From positions 1 to 35,884 of the forward strand of contig JAFUIY010000040.1 of the NCBI GenBank assembly GCA_017473925.1: a stretch of DNA of 35,884 nt, written 5' to 3'. This DNA comes from Clostridia bacterium (GTDB taxonomy: Bacteria > Bacillota > Clostridia > Oscillospirales > Acutalibacteraceae). Each line of letters starts with the position of its first letter. Within the stretch, counting starts at the first letter, position 1. Below, one piece after another: positions 7,168 through 15,492 of the stretch. The notes beneath the pieces were generated by a model. That model had not been told where the DNA came from and searched no databases. It saw only the letters and a program-made list of their open reading frames with translations. A program made the translations under genes and the position numbers.

Positions 7168-8349
7168 ATGGCAAAAAGACTTTTTACTTCAGAATCAGTT
7201 ACTGAAGGACATCCCGATAAAGTCTGTGACAAGATTTCAGACGCTGTCCTTGATGCTCTTCTTGCTCAGGACAAGTATTCAAGAGTAGCTTGTGAAAGCT
7301 GCTGCACAACAGGTATGGCAATGGTTATGGGTGAAATCACAACAGAGGCTGTTGTTGACATCCCTGCAATCATCAGAAAGACAATCTGTGACATCGGTTT
7401 CGATTCACCCGAAGCAGGCTTTGACGGCAACGCTTGCGCTGTTTTCACAACACTTGACAAGCAGTCACCCGACATCAGTATGGGTGTCAGCAAGTCACTT
7501 GAAATGAAAGAGGGCGACGACGACAAGTACAATCTTCACGGTGCAGGCGACCAGGGTATGATGTTCGGTTTCGCATGTGACGAAACAGAAGAACTTATGC
7601 CCATGCCCATTTCACTTGCTCACAAGCTTGCTCTCAGGCTCACAGAGGTAAGAAAGAACGGCACACTCACTTATCTTCGTCCCGACGGAAAAACTCAGGT
7701 TACGGTTGAATATGACGACGACAAGGTTGTAAGAGTTGAGGCTGTTGTTATTTCAACTCAGCACAAGGAAGAAGCAACTCAGGAGCAGATAAGAAAGGAC
7801 CTTATCGAAAAGGTTATCACTCCCGTTATTCCCGCTGAGCTTATTGACGAAAACACAAAGATTTTCATCAACCCCACAGGCAGATTCGTTATCGGCGGAC
7901 CCGTTGGTGACAGCGGTCTTACAGGCAGAAAGATTATCGTTGACACATACGGCGGTTATGCTGCACACGGCGGCGGAGCTTTCTCAGGTAAGGACCCCAC
8001 AAAGGTTGACAGAAGTGCCGCTTACGCTGCAAGATATGTTGCAAAGAATATCGTTGCCGCAGGTCTTGCAAAGAAGTGTGAAATCGAGCTTGCATATGCA
8101 ATCGGTGTTGCACGCCCCGTATCAGTTATGGTCAATACATACGGCACAGGCAAGGTTTCAAACGAGAAGCTTGCTGAAGCTGTAAACAAGGTATTCGACC
8201 TTCGTCCTGCTGCAATTATTGATACACTCGACCTCAGAAGACCTATCTACAGCCAGACAGCTGCTTACGGTCACATGGGCAGAACAGACATCGACCTCCC
8301 CTGGGAGCACACAGATAAAGTTGATGCTCTTCTCGAAGCAGTAAAATAA
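7168..8349 (+). CDS. metK: S-adenosylmethionine synthase
   Basis: This 393-residue enzyme makes S-adenosylmethionine from methionine and ATP in the cytoplasm. Signature segments are all present: [21 protein letters not shown] near the N-terminus, [10 protein letters not shown] (about 121-130), and the phosphate-binding loop [19 protein letters not shown] (about 270-288). The length is typical for bacterial MetK. ATG 7168 is chosen because GGAGG lies directly upstream. An ATG at 7153 overlaps that RBS and adds five residues. The gene is under a SAM-I riboswitch and is followed by a strong terminator. Codon choice suggests high expression. Confidence 0.98.
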   Translation: MAKRLFTSESVTEGHPDKVCDKISDAVLDALLAQDKYSRVACESCCTTGMAMVMGEITTEAVVDIPAIIRKTICDIGFDSPEAGFDGNACAVFTTLDKQSPDISMGVSKSLEMKEGDDDKYNLHGAGDQGMMFGFACDETEELMPMPISLAHKLALRLTEVRKNGTLTYLRPDGKTQVTVEYDDDKVVRVEAVVISTQHKEEATQEQIRKDLIEKVITPVIPAELIDENTKIFINPTGRFVIGGPVGDSGLTGRKIIVDTYGGYAAHGGGAFSGKDPTKVDRSAAYAARYVAKNIVAAGLAKKCEIELAYAIGVARPVSVMVNTYGTGKVSNEKLAEAVNKVFDLRPAAIIDTLDLRRPIYSQTAAYGHMGRTDIDLPWEHTDKVDALLEAVK

Positions 8350-8363
8350 GAATACAAAATTTC

Positions 8364-8396
8364 AAGGAGCTATGCAGTTGCATAGCTCCTTTTCTA
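8364..8396 (+). terminator. Rho-independent terminator of metK
   Basis: There is a perfect 12-bp hairpin, AAGGAGCTATGC-AGTT-GCATAGCTCCTT (8364-8391), then T residues. It lies between the convergent metK and 8406-9005 genes and may serve both strands. Confidence 0.85.
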
Positions 8397-8405
8397 TGTA
8401 ATCAG

Positions 8406-9005
8406 TTAATTTAAACTGTTCTTATATTGCGCTTTAACCTGTTTGTATCTTTTCATCTGCTCTGCACCAAAACCGACAATTACAGAAGGATTACGGGGAA
8501 TAATAACATTTGGTATAAGCCATTTTATTTCATCACTGTTTGCTTTTGTTTCAATTGTCTTTCCGCTTCTTGTGCAGATACATATTGATTTATCAACAGT
8601 AACAATGCCATATGCCTTTGTCACCTTCATATAAATCCATGCAATATCATGATATGCAAGAATGCAATACGGTTTTTTAACTATCATAGCTCTGTTACCG
8701 CAATAAATCTTTGATTTTGGCAATGTAGGTTCTTCAGGATAAACATCATTAATCACATCCATTGCTCCTATTTTTTTGAGGTTTGCAATACTTTTTTTCA
8801 ATGGATAGAATGATGAAAAATAAACTGATAACATGACAATAAAAAAAACTGTTTCAGGAAAAAATACAATCATTCCGTATTCAGGTTCAATTTTGAAAAC
8901 TGAAGATATCAGTATCATTGAGACCGGAGGAAGAATAACAGAAACAATCAACAAAATTTTTACTATTTTCTCTGCCTTAATTTTTTTCTTAATTTTTTCT
9001 TTCAT
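8406..9005 (-). CDS. Hypothetical membrane protein with two N-terminal transmembrane helices
   Basis: This 199-residue protein has a Lys-rich N-terminus and two membrane segments (about 16-36, ILLIVSVILPPVSMILISSVF, and about 46-66). A soluble C-terminal domain (about 75-199) follows. It contains KSKIYCGNRAMIVKKPYCILAYHDIAWIY, a pattern seen in uncharacterised Clostridia proteins with a small beta-rich, PH-like C-terminal domain. That resemblance is from memory and is not tested. AAAGGAAG precedes the ATG by six bases. It lies 11 bases after the 298-residue lipoprotein gene, so it is the third gene of a three-gene unit divergent from an XRE regulator. The function is unknown. Confidence 0.75.
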   Translation of the reverse strand: MKEKIKKKIKAEKIVKILLIVSVILPPVSMILISSVFKIEPEYGMIVFFPETVFFIVMLSVYFSSFYPLKKSIANLKKIGAMDVINDVYPEEPTLPKSKIYCGNRAMIVKKPYCILAYHDIAWIYMKVTKAYGIVTVDKSICICTRSGKTIETKANSDEIKWLIPNVIIPRNPSVIVGFGAEQMKRYKQVKAQYKNSLN

Positions 9006-9016
9006 ATTATCTTCCT

Positions 9017-9913
9017 TTAATGCACTGCAGAAGGTGCATATTGATATTCAATATTTTCAATACAATTCTGATCTGCAAAGAATCTGATAAGCAGTGAGCT
9101 GGTATCAGCCGATGTGCCACTGTTGCCTATTTTTTCATTATAAGCAATAGAAATGGAATTTGATTCTTCAGAATATGTAATGTAAGTAGGATTACCCATT
9201 GCAGCAATAACATCTTCAACTGTTGAATCAGGAGTTATGCCATAAATATTGAAATCTGCAACATCTTCATTTTTCTCATAATATACAGTATCGTTGTCAT
9301 TAAATTCTTCATCATATACACTAGCTTTGAACTTATAGAAGATACAGTCTTTGATTTCACATTCCATATCTGCATCATCAAAAAGCGCATCAAGATTTGT
9401 TGTCCAGAGGGTGAATACTTTTCCATCTGAAGTTGTATATTCAGGACCTCTTGTTATTTTGTTTGAAACCGGGAAATCTTCATTAATTTCTGTCTTAAAA
9501 GCAGAATTTTTCATTTCAGTGAAGCTTACGGGAAGAACGATTTTTTCATTGCCTATTTTTATTGTGTAATCAAAATCAAATGATTTTTTATTCTCTGATT
9601 TAAGGTTGATCTGAATATAGTCATCTTCAAAATCTTCTTCATCATAGCTGAACAACTCAAGATCAAGGAGTTTGCTGATTTTTTCCTCAAACTCACTCAT
9701 TGAACAAGCAAAACCATTGTGGTTTCCATTACCCGAAACAGGTTTTTTGGTTGCCTCAACAGCTTCTTCACCCTGTTCATCTGCTGTAACTTCGTCATGA
9801 TTCAAATCGGGGTCTACAACATTATTTGAAGGCGTATTTTCCGATTTAAAACATCCTGTTAAAACAACACACATCATAAGTACAGCCATAATAATTGCTA
9901 CAATTTTTTTCAT
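9017..9913 (-). CDS. Hypothetical lipoprotein with a C-terminal BamE/SmpA-like motif
   Basis: The protein has 298 residues from the ATG at 9913. The open frame is longer upstream but has no RBS there, whereas AAAGGAGA precedes this ATG. The signal peptide MKKIVAIIMAVLMMCVVLTGC ends in a lipobox Cys at residue 21. An acidic low-complexity linker follows (about 25-65), then two beta-rich regions. The C-terminal stretch IYGITPDSTVEDVIAAMGNPTYI resembles the repeat of SmpA/BamE-type lipoproteins, in which G(I/M)TxxEVxxxLGxP marks a small alpha-beta fold. It is probably extracytoplasmic and membrane-anchored. No catalytic residues were recognised. It is co-transcribed with its neighbours at 8406 and 9918. 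Confidence 0.75.
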   Translation of the reverse strand: MKKIVAIIMAVLMMCVVLTGCFKSENTPSNNVVDPDLNHDEVTADEQGEEAVEATKKPVSGNGNHNGFACSMSEFEEKISKLLDLELFSYDEEDFEDDYIQINLKSENKKSFDFDYTIKIGNEKIVLPVSFTEMKNSAFKTEINEDFPVSNKITRGPEYTTSDGKVFTLWTTNLDALFDDADMECEIKDCIFYKFKASVYDEEFNDNDTVYYEKNEDVADFNIYGITPDSTVEDVIAAMGNPTYITYSEESNSISIAYNEKIGNSGTSADTSSLLIRFFADQNCIENIEYQYAPSAVH

Positions 9914-9917
9914 TTTT

Positions 9918-10079
9918 TTAATTCTCCTTTTCTGAATCAGTACTATAGATTTGGATTGCAGAAGTATTATGTGAATTATTTTCATTTCTGCCGTTTGAAA
10001 TATCTTCTGAAGCTGTGAAACCTGAAAGCAGAACAAATCCCATAATTACAACCAAAATAATTGCCACGATTTTTTTCAT
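9918..10079 (-). CDS. Small exported peptide, signal-peptide twin of the next lipoprotein, lipobox Cys lost
   Basis: The 53-residue product begins MKKIVAIILVVIMGFVLLSGF, nearly the same as the signal peptide of the downstream lipoprotein (MKKIVAIIMAVLMMCVVLTGC). At the lipobox position it has Phe instead of Cys. The remainder (TASEDISNGRNENNSHNTSA...) is a Ser/Asn-rich polar tail. AAAGGTGGGG lies just upstream. Its stop codon overlaps the RBS of the next gene. It may be the remnant of a tandem duplication of the lipoprotein N-terminus, or a short secreted or membrane peptide. Confidence 0.6.
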   Translation of the reverse strand: MKKIVAIILVVIMGFVLLSGFTASEDISNGRNENNSHNTSAIQIYSTDSEKEN

Positions 10080-10143
10080 TACCCCACCTTTGCGTTTTTT
10101 TGAAGAAAGGTTCAAATATAGAACACAAATCCTTACAAATATC

Positions 10144-10172
10144 AGTATATATAATTATATTCTTTATGTCAA
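10144..10172 (-). promoter_or_regulatory. Promoter of the 10079-8406 unit
   Basis: On the minus strand TTGACA (10172-10167) and TATACT (10149-10144) are 17 bases apart, close to consensus. The nonamer ATCAGTATA at 10141-10149 overlaps the -10 box and recurs at 10226-10234, just before the RBS of the divergent XRE gene. Confidence 0.75.
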
Positions 10173-10248
10173 GCAAAATATATAATTAATTTCCATAAAA
10201 ATTTCATTACATATACTATAATTAAATCAGTATAGGGAGTTGAATTCT

Positions 10249-10566
10249 ATGAATATCGAATGGTTTTCTCAGCGGTTATTTGAGCTTCGCAACGCAAAAA
10301 ATGTTTCTGCCCGTGATATGAGTCTGTCTTTGGGGCAAAGTGAAAGCTATATAAACAAAATCGAAAATCAGAAGGCATTGCCCTCTATGAGCATGTTCTT
10401 TTTTATGTGCGAATATCTTGGAGTTACCCCCGAAGAATTTTTCAATAATAATCTGTACAAGGACAAAAAAGCTGAAGAATTGTTACTGTTGATAAAAGAT
10501 CTGTCACCACAACAGCTTGATGCATTGAAAAATCTGCTTGAAGCATTCGGTAAAAGTAAAAAATAA
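10249..10566 (+). CDS. XRE-family helix-turn-helix transcriptional regulator
   Basis: This 105-residue protein has an N-terminal Cro/C1-type HTH (about 5-65): RLFELRNAKNVSARDMSLSLG, then QSESYINKIENQKALPSM as the recognition helix region, then LGVTPEEFF. The C-terminus (about 70-105) is a short helical, Leu-rich tail, possibly for dimerisation. GGGAG precedes the ATG at 10249 by nine bases. A TTG at 10240 is less likely. It is divergent from the three-gene lipoprotein unit and shares a 170-base intergenic region with it. It may regulate itself and that unit. Confidence 0.88.
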   Translation: MNIEWFSQRLFELRNAKNVSARDMSLSLGQSESYINKIENQKALPSMSMFFFMCEYLGVTPEEFFNNNLYKDKKAEELLLLIKDLSPQQLDALKNLLEAFGKSKK

Positions 10567-10701
10567 TGGGGTTCTGCCGGCTCGATACACCTGCAGAACA
10601 CCTTATTCTATTCGGTTTTATAAGATCTTCTTTCGTCCTCTCTGATGAGTCAAAAAGATGCTTCCGATCACCCGTTTAATTTATCGTGAACACCGGGCAG
10701 A

Positions 10702-11436
10702 TTACTGTTTGTCGGGAACAAATGCCGGCATAAGCTGAAGCTTGAAAAGGTTCTTTCTGTGCTTTGTGTCAATGAGCTCCTTTTTTGCCTTATCTTCAAT
10801 ATATCCCGTCCTGATATATACATCAAGCTCTGCATATGTGAAGCCGAGATTTTCTTCATCTGTCTTGCCGCAGAGACCGTCAATGGGAGTCTTGTCAACA
10901 AGCTCATCGGGAAGTCCGAGATATCTGCCGATTTCCTTGACTTCAGTGACAGTCAGGTTGCACATAGGTGAAAAGTCACCTGCAGCATCGCCGTAACGGG
11001 TTGAGTAGCCTACCCAGTCCTCGGAAAGATTGCATGTGTTTACAACTCTGCCGTTGACACTCTGGGAAACTGCATAGACTGTTGCCATTCTGATTCTCGG
11101 CGGCAGATTTGTCTTTGCCTGCTGTGAGAAATCCATATCTTCAGGCATATTTTTCATGAGCCCGTCAACTGCATCCTTTATGTTTATTTCATAATGCTTT
11201 ATTCCGAGATGATTGACAAGACTGTAAGCGCAGTCGATATCGTGCTGCACACCGCATGGCATCAGTACGCCGATAACTCTGTCCCTGCCGAGAGCTTCAA
11301 CGCACAGTGCTGCAGCAACAGAACTGTCCTTTCCGCCCGAAATACCGAGAACCGCATTGCAGCCCTTTCCGTTTTCTTCAAAAAATTGTTTTATCCATTC
11401 AACACACTGTTCCGTAGTTTTCTTTACATCAAACAT
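10702..11436 (-). CDS. nadE: NAD(+) synthase, ammonia-dependent type
   Basis: The protein has 244 residues from the ATG at 11436, which has AGGTGATG just upstream. It carries the N-type ATP pyrophosphatase P-loop LGISGGKDSS (about 30-39). Other NAD synthase segments are STRYGDAAGDFSPMCNLTVTEVKEIGRYLGLP (about 155-190) and GLCGKTDEENLGFTYAELD. It converts deamido-NAD to NAD in the last step of NAD synthesis. No glutaminase (nitrilase) domain is fused, so the nitrogen donor is ammonia or a separate glutaminase. It stands alone with its own promoter. Confidence 0.95.
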   Translation of the reverse strand: MFDVKKTTEQCVEWIKQFFEENGKGCNAVLGISGGKDSSVAAALCVEALGRDRVIGVLMPCGVQHDIDCAYSLVNHLGIKHYEINIKDAVDGLMKNMPEDMDFSQQAKTNLPPRIRMATVYAVSQSVNGRVVNTCNLSEDWVGYSTRYGDAAGDFSPMCNLTVTEVKEIGRYLGLPDELVDKTPIDGLCGKTDEENLGFTYAELDVYIRTGYIEDKAKKELIDTKHRKNLFKLQLMPAFVPDKQ

Positions 11437-11456
11437 AATTTCATCACCTGTGCTAA

Positions 11457-11485
11457 AGTTTACCACAGTTTTCATGTTTTATCAA
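11457..11485 (-). promoter_or_regulatory. Promoter of nadE
   Basis: On the minus strand TTGATA (11485-11480) and TAAACT (11462-11457) are separated by 17 bases. They lie about 20 bases before the nadE start codon. Confidence 0.7.
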
Positions 11486-11534
11486 TAGATTATTGTTTTC
11501 TTTGAAAGAATCGGCACTTTTTTTTAAAGAGATG

Positions 11535-11563
11535 TTGACGAAAAGCATAATTGGTGGTAATAT
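11535..11563 (+). promoter_or_regulatory. Promoter of the YebC-family gene
   Basis: TTGACG (11535-11540) and TAATAT (11558-11563) have a 17-base spacer, about 30 bases before the start codon. Confidence 0.7.
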
Positions 11564-11595
11564 ATATTAGATAAATTAAAGTAAAGGTGATTATT

Positions 11596-12339
11596 ATGTC
11601 AGGACACTCCAAATGGAGTACAATAAAAAGAAAAAAGGAAAAGACCGATAACCAAAGAGCAAAGGTCTTTACAAAAATCGGCAGAGAGATTGCAGTTGCT
11701 GTCCGTGACGGCGGTCCCGACCCTGCAGGTAACTCCAAACTCAAGGATATCATTGCAAAGGCAAAGGCAGCAAACGTGCCCAACGATAACATCGAAAGAA
11801 TTATCAAAAAGGCATCAGGTGACGGTGACTCTGCAAACTATGAAGAGTGTGTATATGAGGGCTACGGTCCCAACGGTATTGCTGTTATAGTTGAAACTCT
11901 CACAGACAACAGAAACAGAACAGCCGGTGAAATGCGTCACTACTTTGACAAATACGGCGGAAATATGGGTCAGTCCGGCTCAGTTATGTTCATGTTCAAC
12001 CGCCAGGGCAACATCGTTATTGAAAAAGACGGTGTTGATGAGGATTCACTTCTTGAAACAGCTCTTGAAGCAGGTGCAGAAGACCTTGTTACAGATGAAG
12101 AGGATGTGTTTGAAGTCAGAACACAGCCTAACGATGTAGGTGCTGTAAGTGAAGCTCTCGCTGCAGCAGGTTATGTTGCAATTTCTGCAGAAGCAGAGTA
12201 TATTCCCACAACATACACAAGACTTGACAATCCCGATGACATCAAGAATATGGGCAAAATGCTCGAGATGTTTGAGGACAATGATGATGTCCAGAATGTA
12301 TGGCATAACTGGGAAAACGAAGAAGATTACGAAGGTTAA
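11596..12339 (+). CDS. YebC/PmpR-family DNA-binding regulatory protein
   Basis: The 247-residue protein starts MSGHSKWSTIKRKKEKTDNQ, the family signature. It also contains RDGGPDPAGNSKLKDIIAKAKAANVPNDNIERII (about 37-70) and the central NRTAGEMRHYFDKYGGNMGQSGSVMFMF (about 112-140). Members are cytoplasmic DNA-binding regulators. Some relatives (TACO1-type) assist translation of difficult peptide stretches. The full length is intact. ATG 11596 follows AAAGGTGA, and an in-frame GTG at 11587 overlaps that RBS. It is monocistronic, and a hairpin follows the stop. Confidence 0.95.
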   Translation: MSGHSKWSTIKRKKEKTDNQRAKVFTKIGREIAVAVRDGGPDPAGNSKLKDIIAKAKAANVPNDNIERIIKKASGDGDSANYEECVYEGYGPNGIAVIVETLTDNRNRTAGEMRHYFDKYGGNMGQSGSVMFMFNRQGNIVIEKDGVDEDSLLETALEAGAEDLVTDEEDVFEVRTQPNDVGAVSEALAAAGYVAISAEAEYIPTTYTRLDNPDDIKNMGKMLEMFEDNDDVQNVWHNWENEEDYEG

Positions 12340-12349
12340 TACATCTTTT

Positions 12350-12382
12350 ACGGGCACCTTCCTTGTGACGGTGCCCGTTATT
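12350..12382 (+). terminator. Hairpin after the YebC-family gene
   Basis: ACGGGCACC (12350-12358) pairs perfectly with GGTGCCCGT across an 11-base loop. Only a weak T tract follows (TATTG), so it may end transcription inefficiently. The next gene starts 54 bases later. Confidence 0.55.
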
Positions 12383-12433
12383 GACATCCGATTGAATTAT
12401 TTCAGATTATATATTAAAAACGGAGGTTGTCTT

Positions 12434-15400
12434 ATGAGAAAACGAATTATGAAAATGCTGTCAGTTATTCTCACTTTAAGCATTATGGTAACAGGAATGT
12501 CTGTTGCTTCATCTGCAGTTGTTGAGATTATTGATGAGAATCTGATTTACGGTACAGAAATTGTCCACAGAGAAGATTTCCGTATTGTTCCCGGTGTAAC
12601 GGAATCTTATCTTGTGACACAGAATGACGACGGCTCAAACCGTGTTGACAGCTATGTTCTTGAGGTTGACATGAATAATCCCGAAATCGGTATTATTACA
12701 AGCTACAAGGATTACATGAACGGACTCGGCGAAGCGTCATGGGGCATGCAGACACTGCGTGACCAGGCTTTTGAAGCTGAGGATTACTACAGGAACACTC
12801 TCGGCAATGATGATTTTGAGGTTATTGCAGGTGTTAACGGTGACTTTTTCAACATGGGCAGCGGTGCTCCCACAGGCACTCTTGTCATGAACGGCATCAC
12901 ATACAATAAGAATAAAAACTGGCCCTTCTTTGCCATTCTTGATGACGGCACATGCGTTATCGGTGACAGAGGCGACAAGCTGCCCGAAAATGCAATGCAG
13001 GTTCTCGGAGGACCTGAGGTGCTTATTGAAAACGGTAAGTTCACTGAAGCTGTCAACACCAGCGGATACGGTGTTGAAGCACATCCCAGAACTGCAATCG
13101 GAATAAAGGCTGACGGTTCAATTGTAATGCTTGTTTCTGATGGCAGACAGGCTCCTGCTTCATGCGGCCAGACATTCCATATGCTCGCAGAGGAAATGCT
13201 TGCACTCGGCTGTGTCGATGCACTCTGTCTTGACGGAGGCGGTTCCGCAAGCTTTGCATCACAGCGTGAAAATGAAGATTATCTTGAACTGAGAAATGTA
13301 CCTTCAGACGGCATTGAAAGAACAGTTTCAACTTCACTTCTCATTTATACAAACACTGATACAAATGTAAAGACAAACACAAATGTGTGGGCTGACGAGG
13401 ACGGTAAAATCAGCTATTACAATGCAGACGGTGTCAGGGTTTCAGGTTCTCAGACAATTGACGGCTTCAGCTATATGTTTGATGATGAAGGTGTACTCGC
13501 ATCATTTGCGGTTGTCAATGTTGACGGAACTCTCAAGAGAAATGCATGGACTGATCATATGTATTATCTCGGGGAGGACGGACTTCCCGTAAAAGGTGAA
13601 AAGACGATTGACGGCAACATATTCACATTTGATGAGACAACAGGTAAGCTTGAGTCTTCAGACATGAAAAACAAATGGTTTGAATTTGCATCATCTGTAT
13701 GTTATTTTGATAAAAACGGAAAACCTGTCACCGGTGACAACACAATAGACGGTCACAGTTACAGCTTTGATGATAACGGCAGACTCACTGTATATGCATG
13801 TGTAAAAAATGACGGAACTCTTGTAAAAAATCAATGGATAGGTAAGCTGTATTATCTCGGTGAAGACGGACTGCCAGTAACAGGCAAGGTCAAGCTTGAC
13901 AAATACACATACACATTCGGTGACGACGGCAAGTTTGTCAAGGGACAGCTTGTAAAAGAAGGCAACTATACATATTATTATATTGCAGGTCAGAGACAAA
14001 GAAACTGGCATCTGATTGACGGCTACTGGCATTACTTTGACAGACAGACAGGCTTCGGTATGGCAACGGGTGCAAACTGTGATAAGGTTTCTATTGACTT
14101 TGACAGAACTGACGGACTTTACACTGTTTCCACTACAGATGCAATGCTCCTTTTCAAGTTTGACAATAACGGCAGACTTATAAGAGGTGCATGGCTTGAA
14201 ACTGATTACGGCAAGGCATATTACTGGGGTAATCATCAGAGACTGACAGGCTGGCAGGTTATTGATAAAAATGTTTATTACTTCAACGAAAACGCATATG
14301 CAGTCACCGGCAATCAGACCATAGACGGTGTTGAATACACTTTCCGTGCAAGCGGAAAACTCGATGCCGTGTCTGAGATTATATATGCTTCAGATAAGGC
14401 ATATGCTTTCAATGACAGCAAAAAGGTTGAACATGTATACAGTGTTACGGAGACAACGGCTGATTGTACTCACGATGCTGTAAGAACTCTCACTTGTACA
14501 GACTGTGATGATGTAAAGACAGAAGTTCTTGCAGAAGCAACAGGTCATAATTATACATCAGTTATCACTCCGCCCACAGCGGATGATCAGGGCTTTACAA
14601 CTTATACATGCTCATACTGCGGAGACACCTATATCAGTGATTATGTCGGTGCAATCGGTCATGAGTATGAATCCGTGATTACAGCTCCCACATGTACTGA
14701 AAAAGGTTACACCACATATTCATGTAAAACATGCGAAGACAGCTATGTTGCTGATTATGTTGATGCAACAGGACATAATTATGAATCTGCAGTCACTGCC
14801 CCCACATGTACTGAAAAGGGCTTTACAACTTATACATGTACTGTCTGTAATGATACATATACAAGCGATTATGCCGATGCGCCCGGACATGATTATGTCA
14901 GTGTTGTGACAAAGCCCACATGTTCATCAAAGGGCTATACAACATATACATGCCACTGCGGTGACAGTTATGTTTCAGATTATGTTGATGCAGAAGATCA
15001 TAAATATGTTGCAGTTGTGACTCCGCCCACATGTACGGAAAAGGGTTATACAACTTATATGTGTGAATGCGGCTTTATGTATGTGGGAACTTATGTCGAT
15101 CCTTCACATACATACGGTGAATGGATGATTGTCAATCCTGCAAAATATCAGAAGGACGGTCTTGAAAAAAGGGTTTGTAAAGGCTGCGGATACGAAGAGG
15201 AAAGAGTTATCCCCGCCCTTGAAGATCCCTCGGATGAATATGTCGGTACCATAACAGGTGATATTACTAATGACGGAAAAATAACGGCAATGGATGCAAG
15301 GCTTGCGTTGCGTATTTCCGCAAAACTTGATGATGCTTCAGAAACAATGCTGAAAATTGCAGATTTTAATGCTGACGGTAAAGTGACAGCAATGGATGCA

Positions 15401-15436
15401 AGACTTATCCTCAGAAAAGCTGCAAGAATTGACTGA
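12434..15436 (+). CDS. Exported multidomain protein: phosphodiester glycosidase domain, cell-wall-type repeats, Cys repeats, C-terminal type I dockerin
   Basis: The product has 1000 residues from ATG 12434 (GGAGG upstream). The open frame runs on upstream through yebC and is not used there. A signal peptide (1-28, ending ASSA) is followed by a phosphodiester glycosidase (NAGPA/DUF2233) domain (about 40-300), with GVNGDFFNMGSGAPTG (about 133-148), RTAIGIKADG and DALCLDGGGSASF (about 263-275). Next are about six YG-type repeats related to choline/glucan-binding modules (about 318-650, for example YYLGEDGLPVTG and TIDG). Then come about five 43-residue repeats with CxxC pairs (about 672-895, THxYxSVxTxPTCxxKGYTTYxC). 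A type I dockerin closes the protein (about 936-1000; two loops, DITNDGKITAMDAR and DFNADGKVTAMDAR). It probably removes a phosphodiester-linked sugar at the wall or in a polymer, and docks to a cohesin scaffold. Confidence 0.9.
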   Translation: MRKRIMKMLSVILTLSIMVTGMSVASSAVVEIIDENLIYGTEIVHREDFRIVPGVTESYLVTQNDDGSNRVDSYVLEVDMNNPEIGIITSYKDYMNGLGEASWGMQTLRDQAFEAEDYYRNTLGNDDFEVIAGVNGDFFNMGSGAPTGTLVMNGITYNKNKNWPFFAILDDGTCVIGDRGDKLPENAMQVLGGPEVLIENGKFTEAVNTSGYGVEAHPRTAIGIKADGSIVMLVSDGRQAPASCGQTFHMLAEEMLALGCVDALCLDGGGSASFASQRENEDYLELRNVPSDGIERTVSTSLLIYTNTDTNVKTNTNVWADEDGKISYYNADGVRVSGSQTIDGFSYMFDDEGVLASFAVVNVDGTLKRNAWTDHMYYLGEDGLPVKGEKTIDGNIFTFDETTGKLESSDMKNKWFEFASSVCYFDKNGKPVTGDNTIDGHSYSFDDNGRLTVYACVKNDGTLVKNQWIGKLYYLGEDGLPVTGKVKLDKYTYTFGDDGKFVKGQLVKEGNYTYYYIAGQRQRNWHLIDGYWHYFDRQTGFGMATGANCDKVSIDFDRTDGLYTVSTTDAMLLFKFDNNGRLIRGAWLETDYGKAYYWGNHQRLTGWQVIDKNVYYFNENAYAVTGNQTIDGVEYTFRASGKLDAVSEIIYASDKAYAFNDSKKVEHVYSVTETTADCTHDAVRTLTCTDCDDVKTEVLAEATGHNYTSVITPPTADDQGFTTYTCSYCGDTYISDYVGAIGHEYESVITAPTCTEKGYTTYSCKTCEDSYVADYVDATGHNYESAVTAPTCTEKGFTTYTCTVCNDTYTSDYADAPGHDYVSVVTKPTCSSKGYTTYTCHCGDSYVSDYVDAEDHKYVAVVTPPTCTEKGYTTYMCECGFMYVGTYVDPSHTYGEWMIVNPAKYQKDGLEKRVCKGCGYEEERVIPALEDPSDEYVGTITGDITNDGKITAMDARLALRISAKLDDASETMLKIADFNADGKVTAMDARLILRKAARID
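14530..15125 (+). repeat. Tandem coding repeats of about 130 bp (Cys-rich surface repeat)
   Basis: About five degenerate copies encode the motif GHxYxSVxTxPTCTEKGYTTYTCxxCxDxYxSDYVDA. Phrases such as CCCACATGTACTGAAAA and ACAACTTATACATG recur at about 130-base spacing. The fourth and fifth copies lose one residue of the CxxC spacing (CHC, CEC). Such repeats are common in large surface proteins of gut Firmicutes. Confidence 0.8.
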
Positions 15437-15444
15437 TATACAAA

Positions 15445-15480
15445 AACTGCAGGTCATTCTGACCTGCAGTTCCTTTTTGT
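15445..15480 (+). terminator. Terminator of the dockerin/phosphodiester glycosidase gene
   Basis: AACTGCAGGTCA-TTC-TGACCTGCAGTT is a perfect 12-bp stem (15445-15471) followed by CCTTTTTGTT. Confidence 0.85.
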
Positions 15481-15492
15481 TAAAAATCAGAA

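Noticed and set aside
10570..10640. Rho-independent terminator after the XRE gene (GTTCTGC/GCAGAAC)
   Set aside because: The 7-bp stem has a 15-base loop and no T tract on the plus strand. It is too weak to annotate.
10668..10907. A 79-residue minus-strand frame overlapping nadE
   Set aside because: It is a shadow of nadE in another frame, with no RBS and atypical composition.
12149..12433. The 1095-residue open frame starting at 12149 inside the yebC-family gene
   Set aside because: The first 95 codons lie in another frame of yebC and its terminator. The signal peptide and RBS place the true start at 12434.
14530..15125. CRISPR-like array because of regular repeats
   Set aside because: The repeats are in frame, degenerate and about 130 bp long. 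They encode a Cys-rich protein repeat and have no spacer structure.
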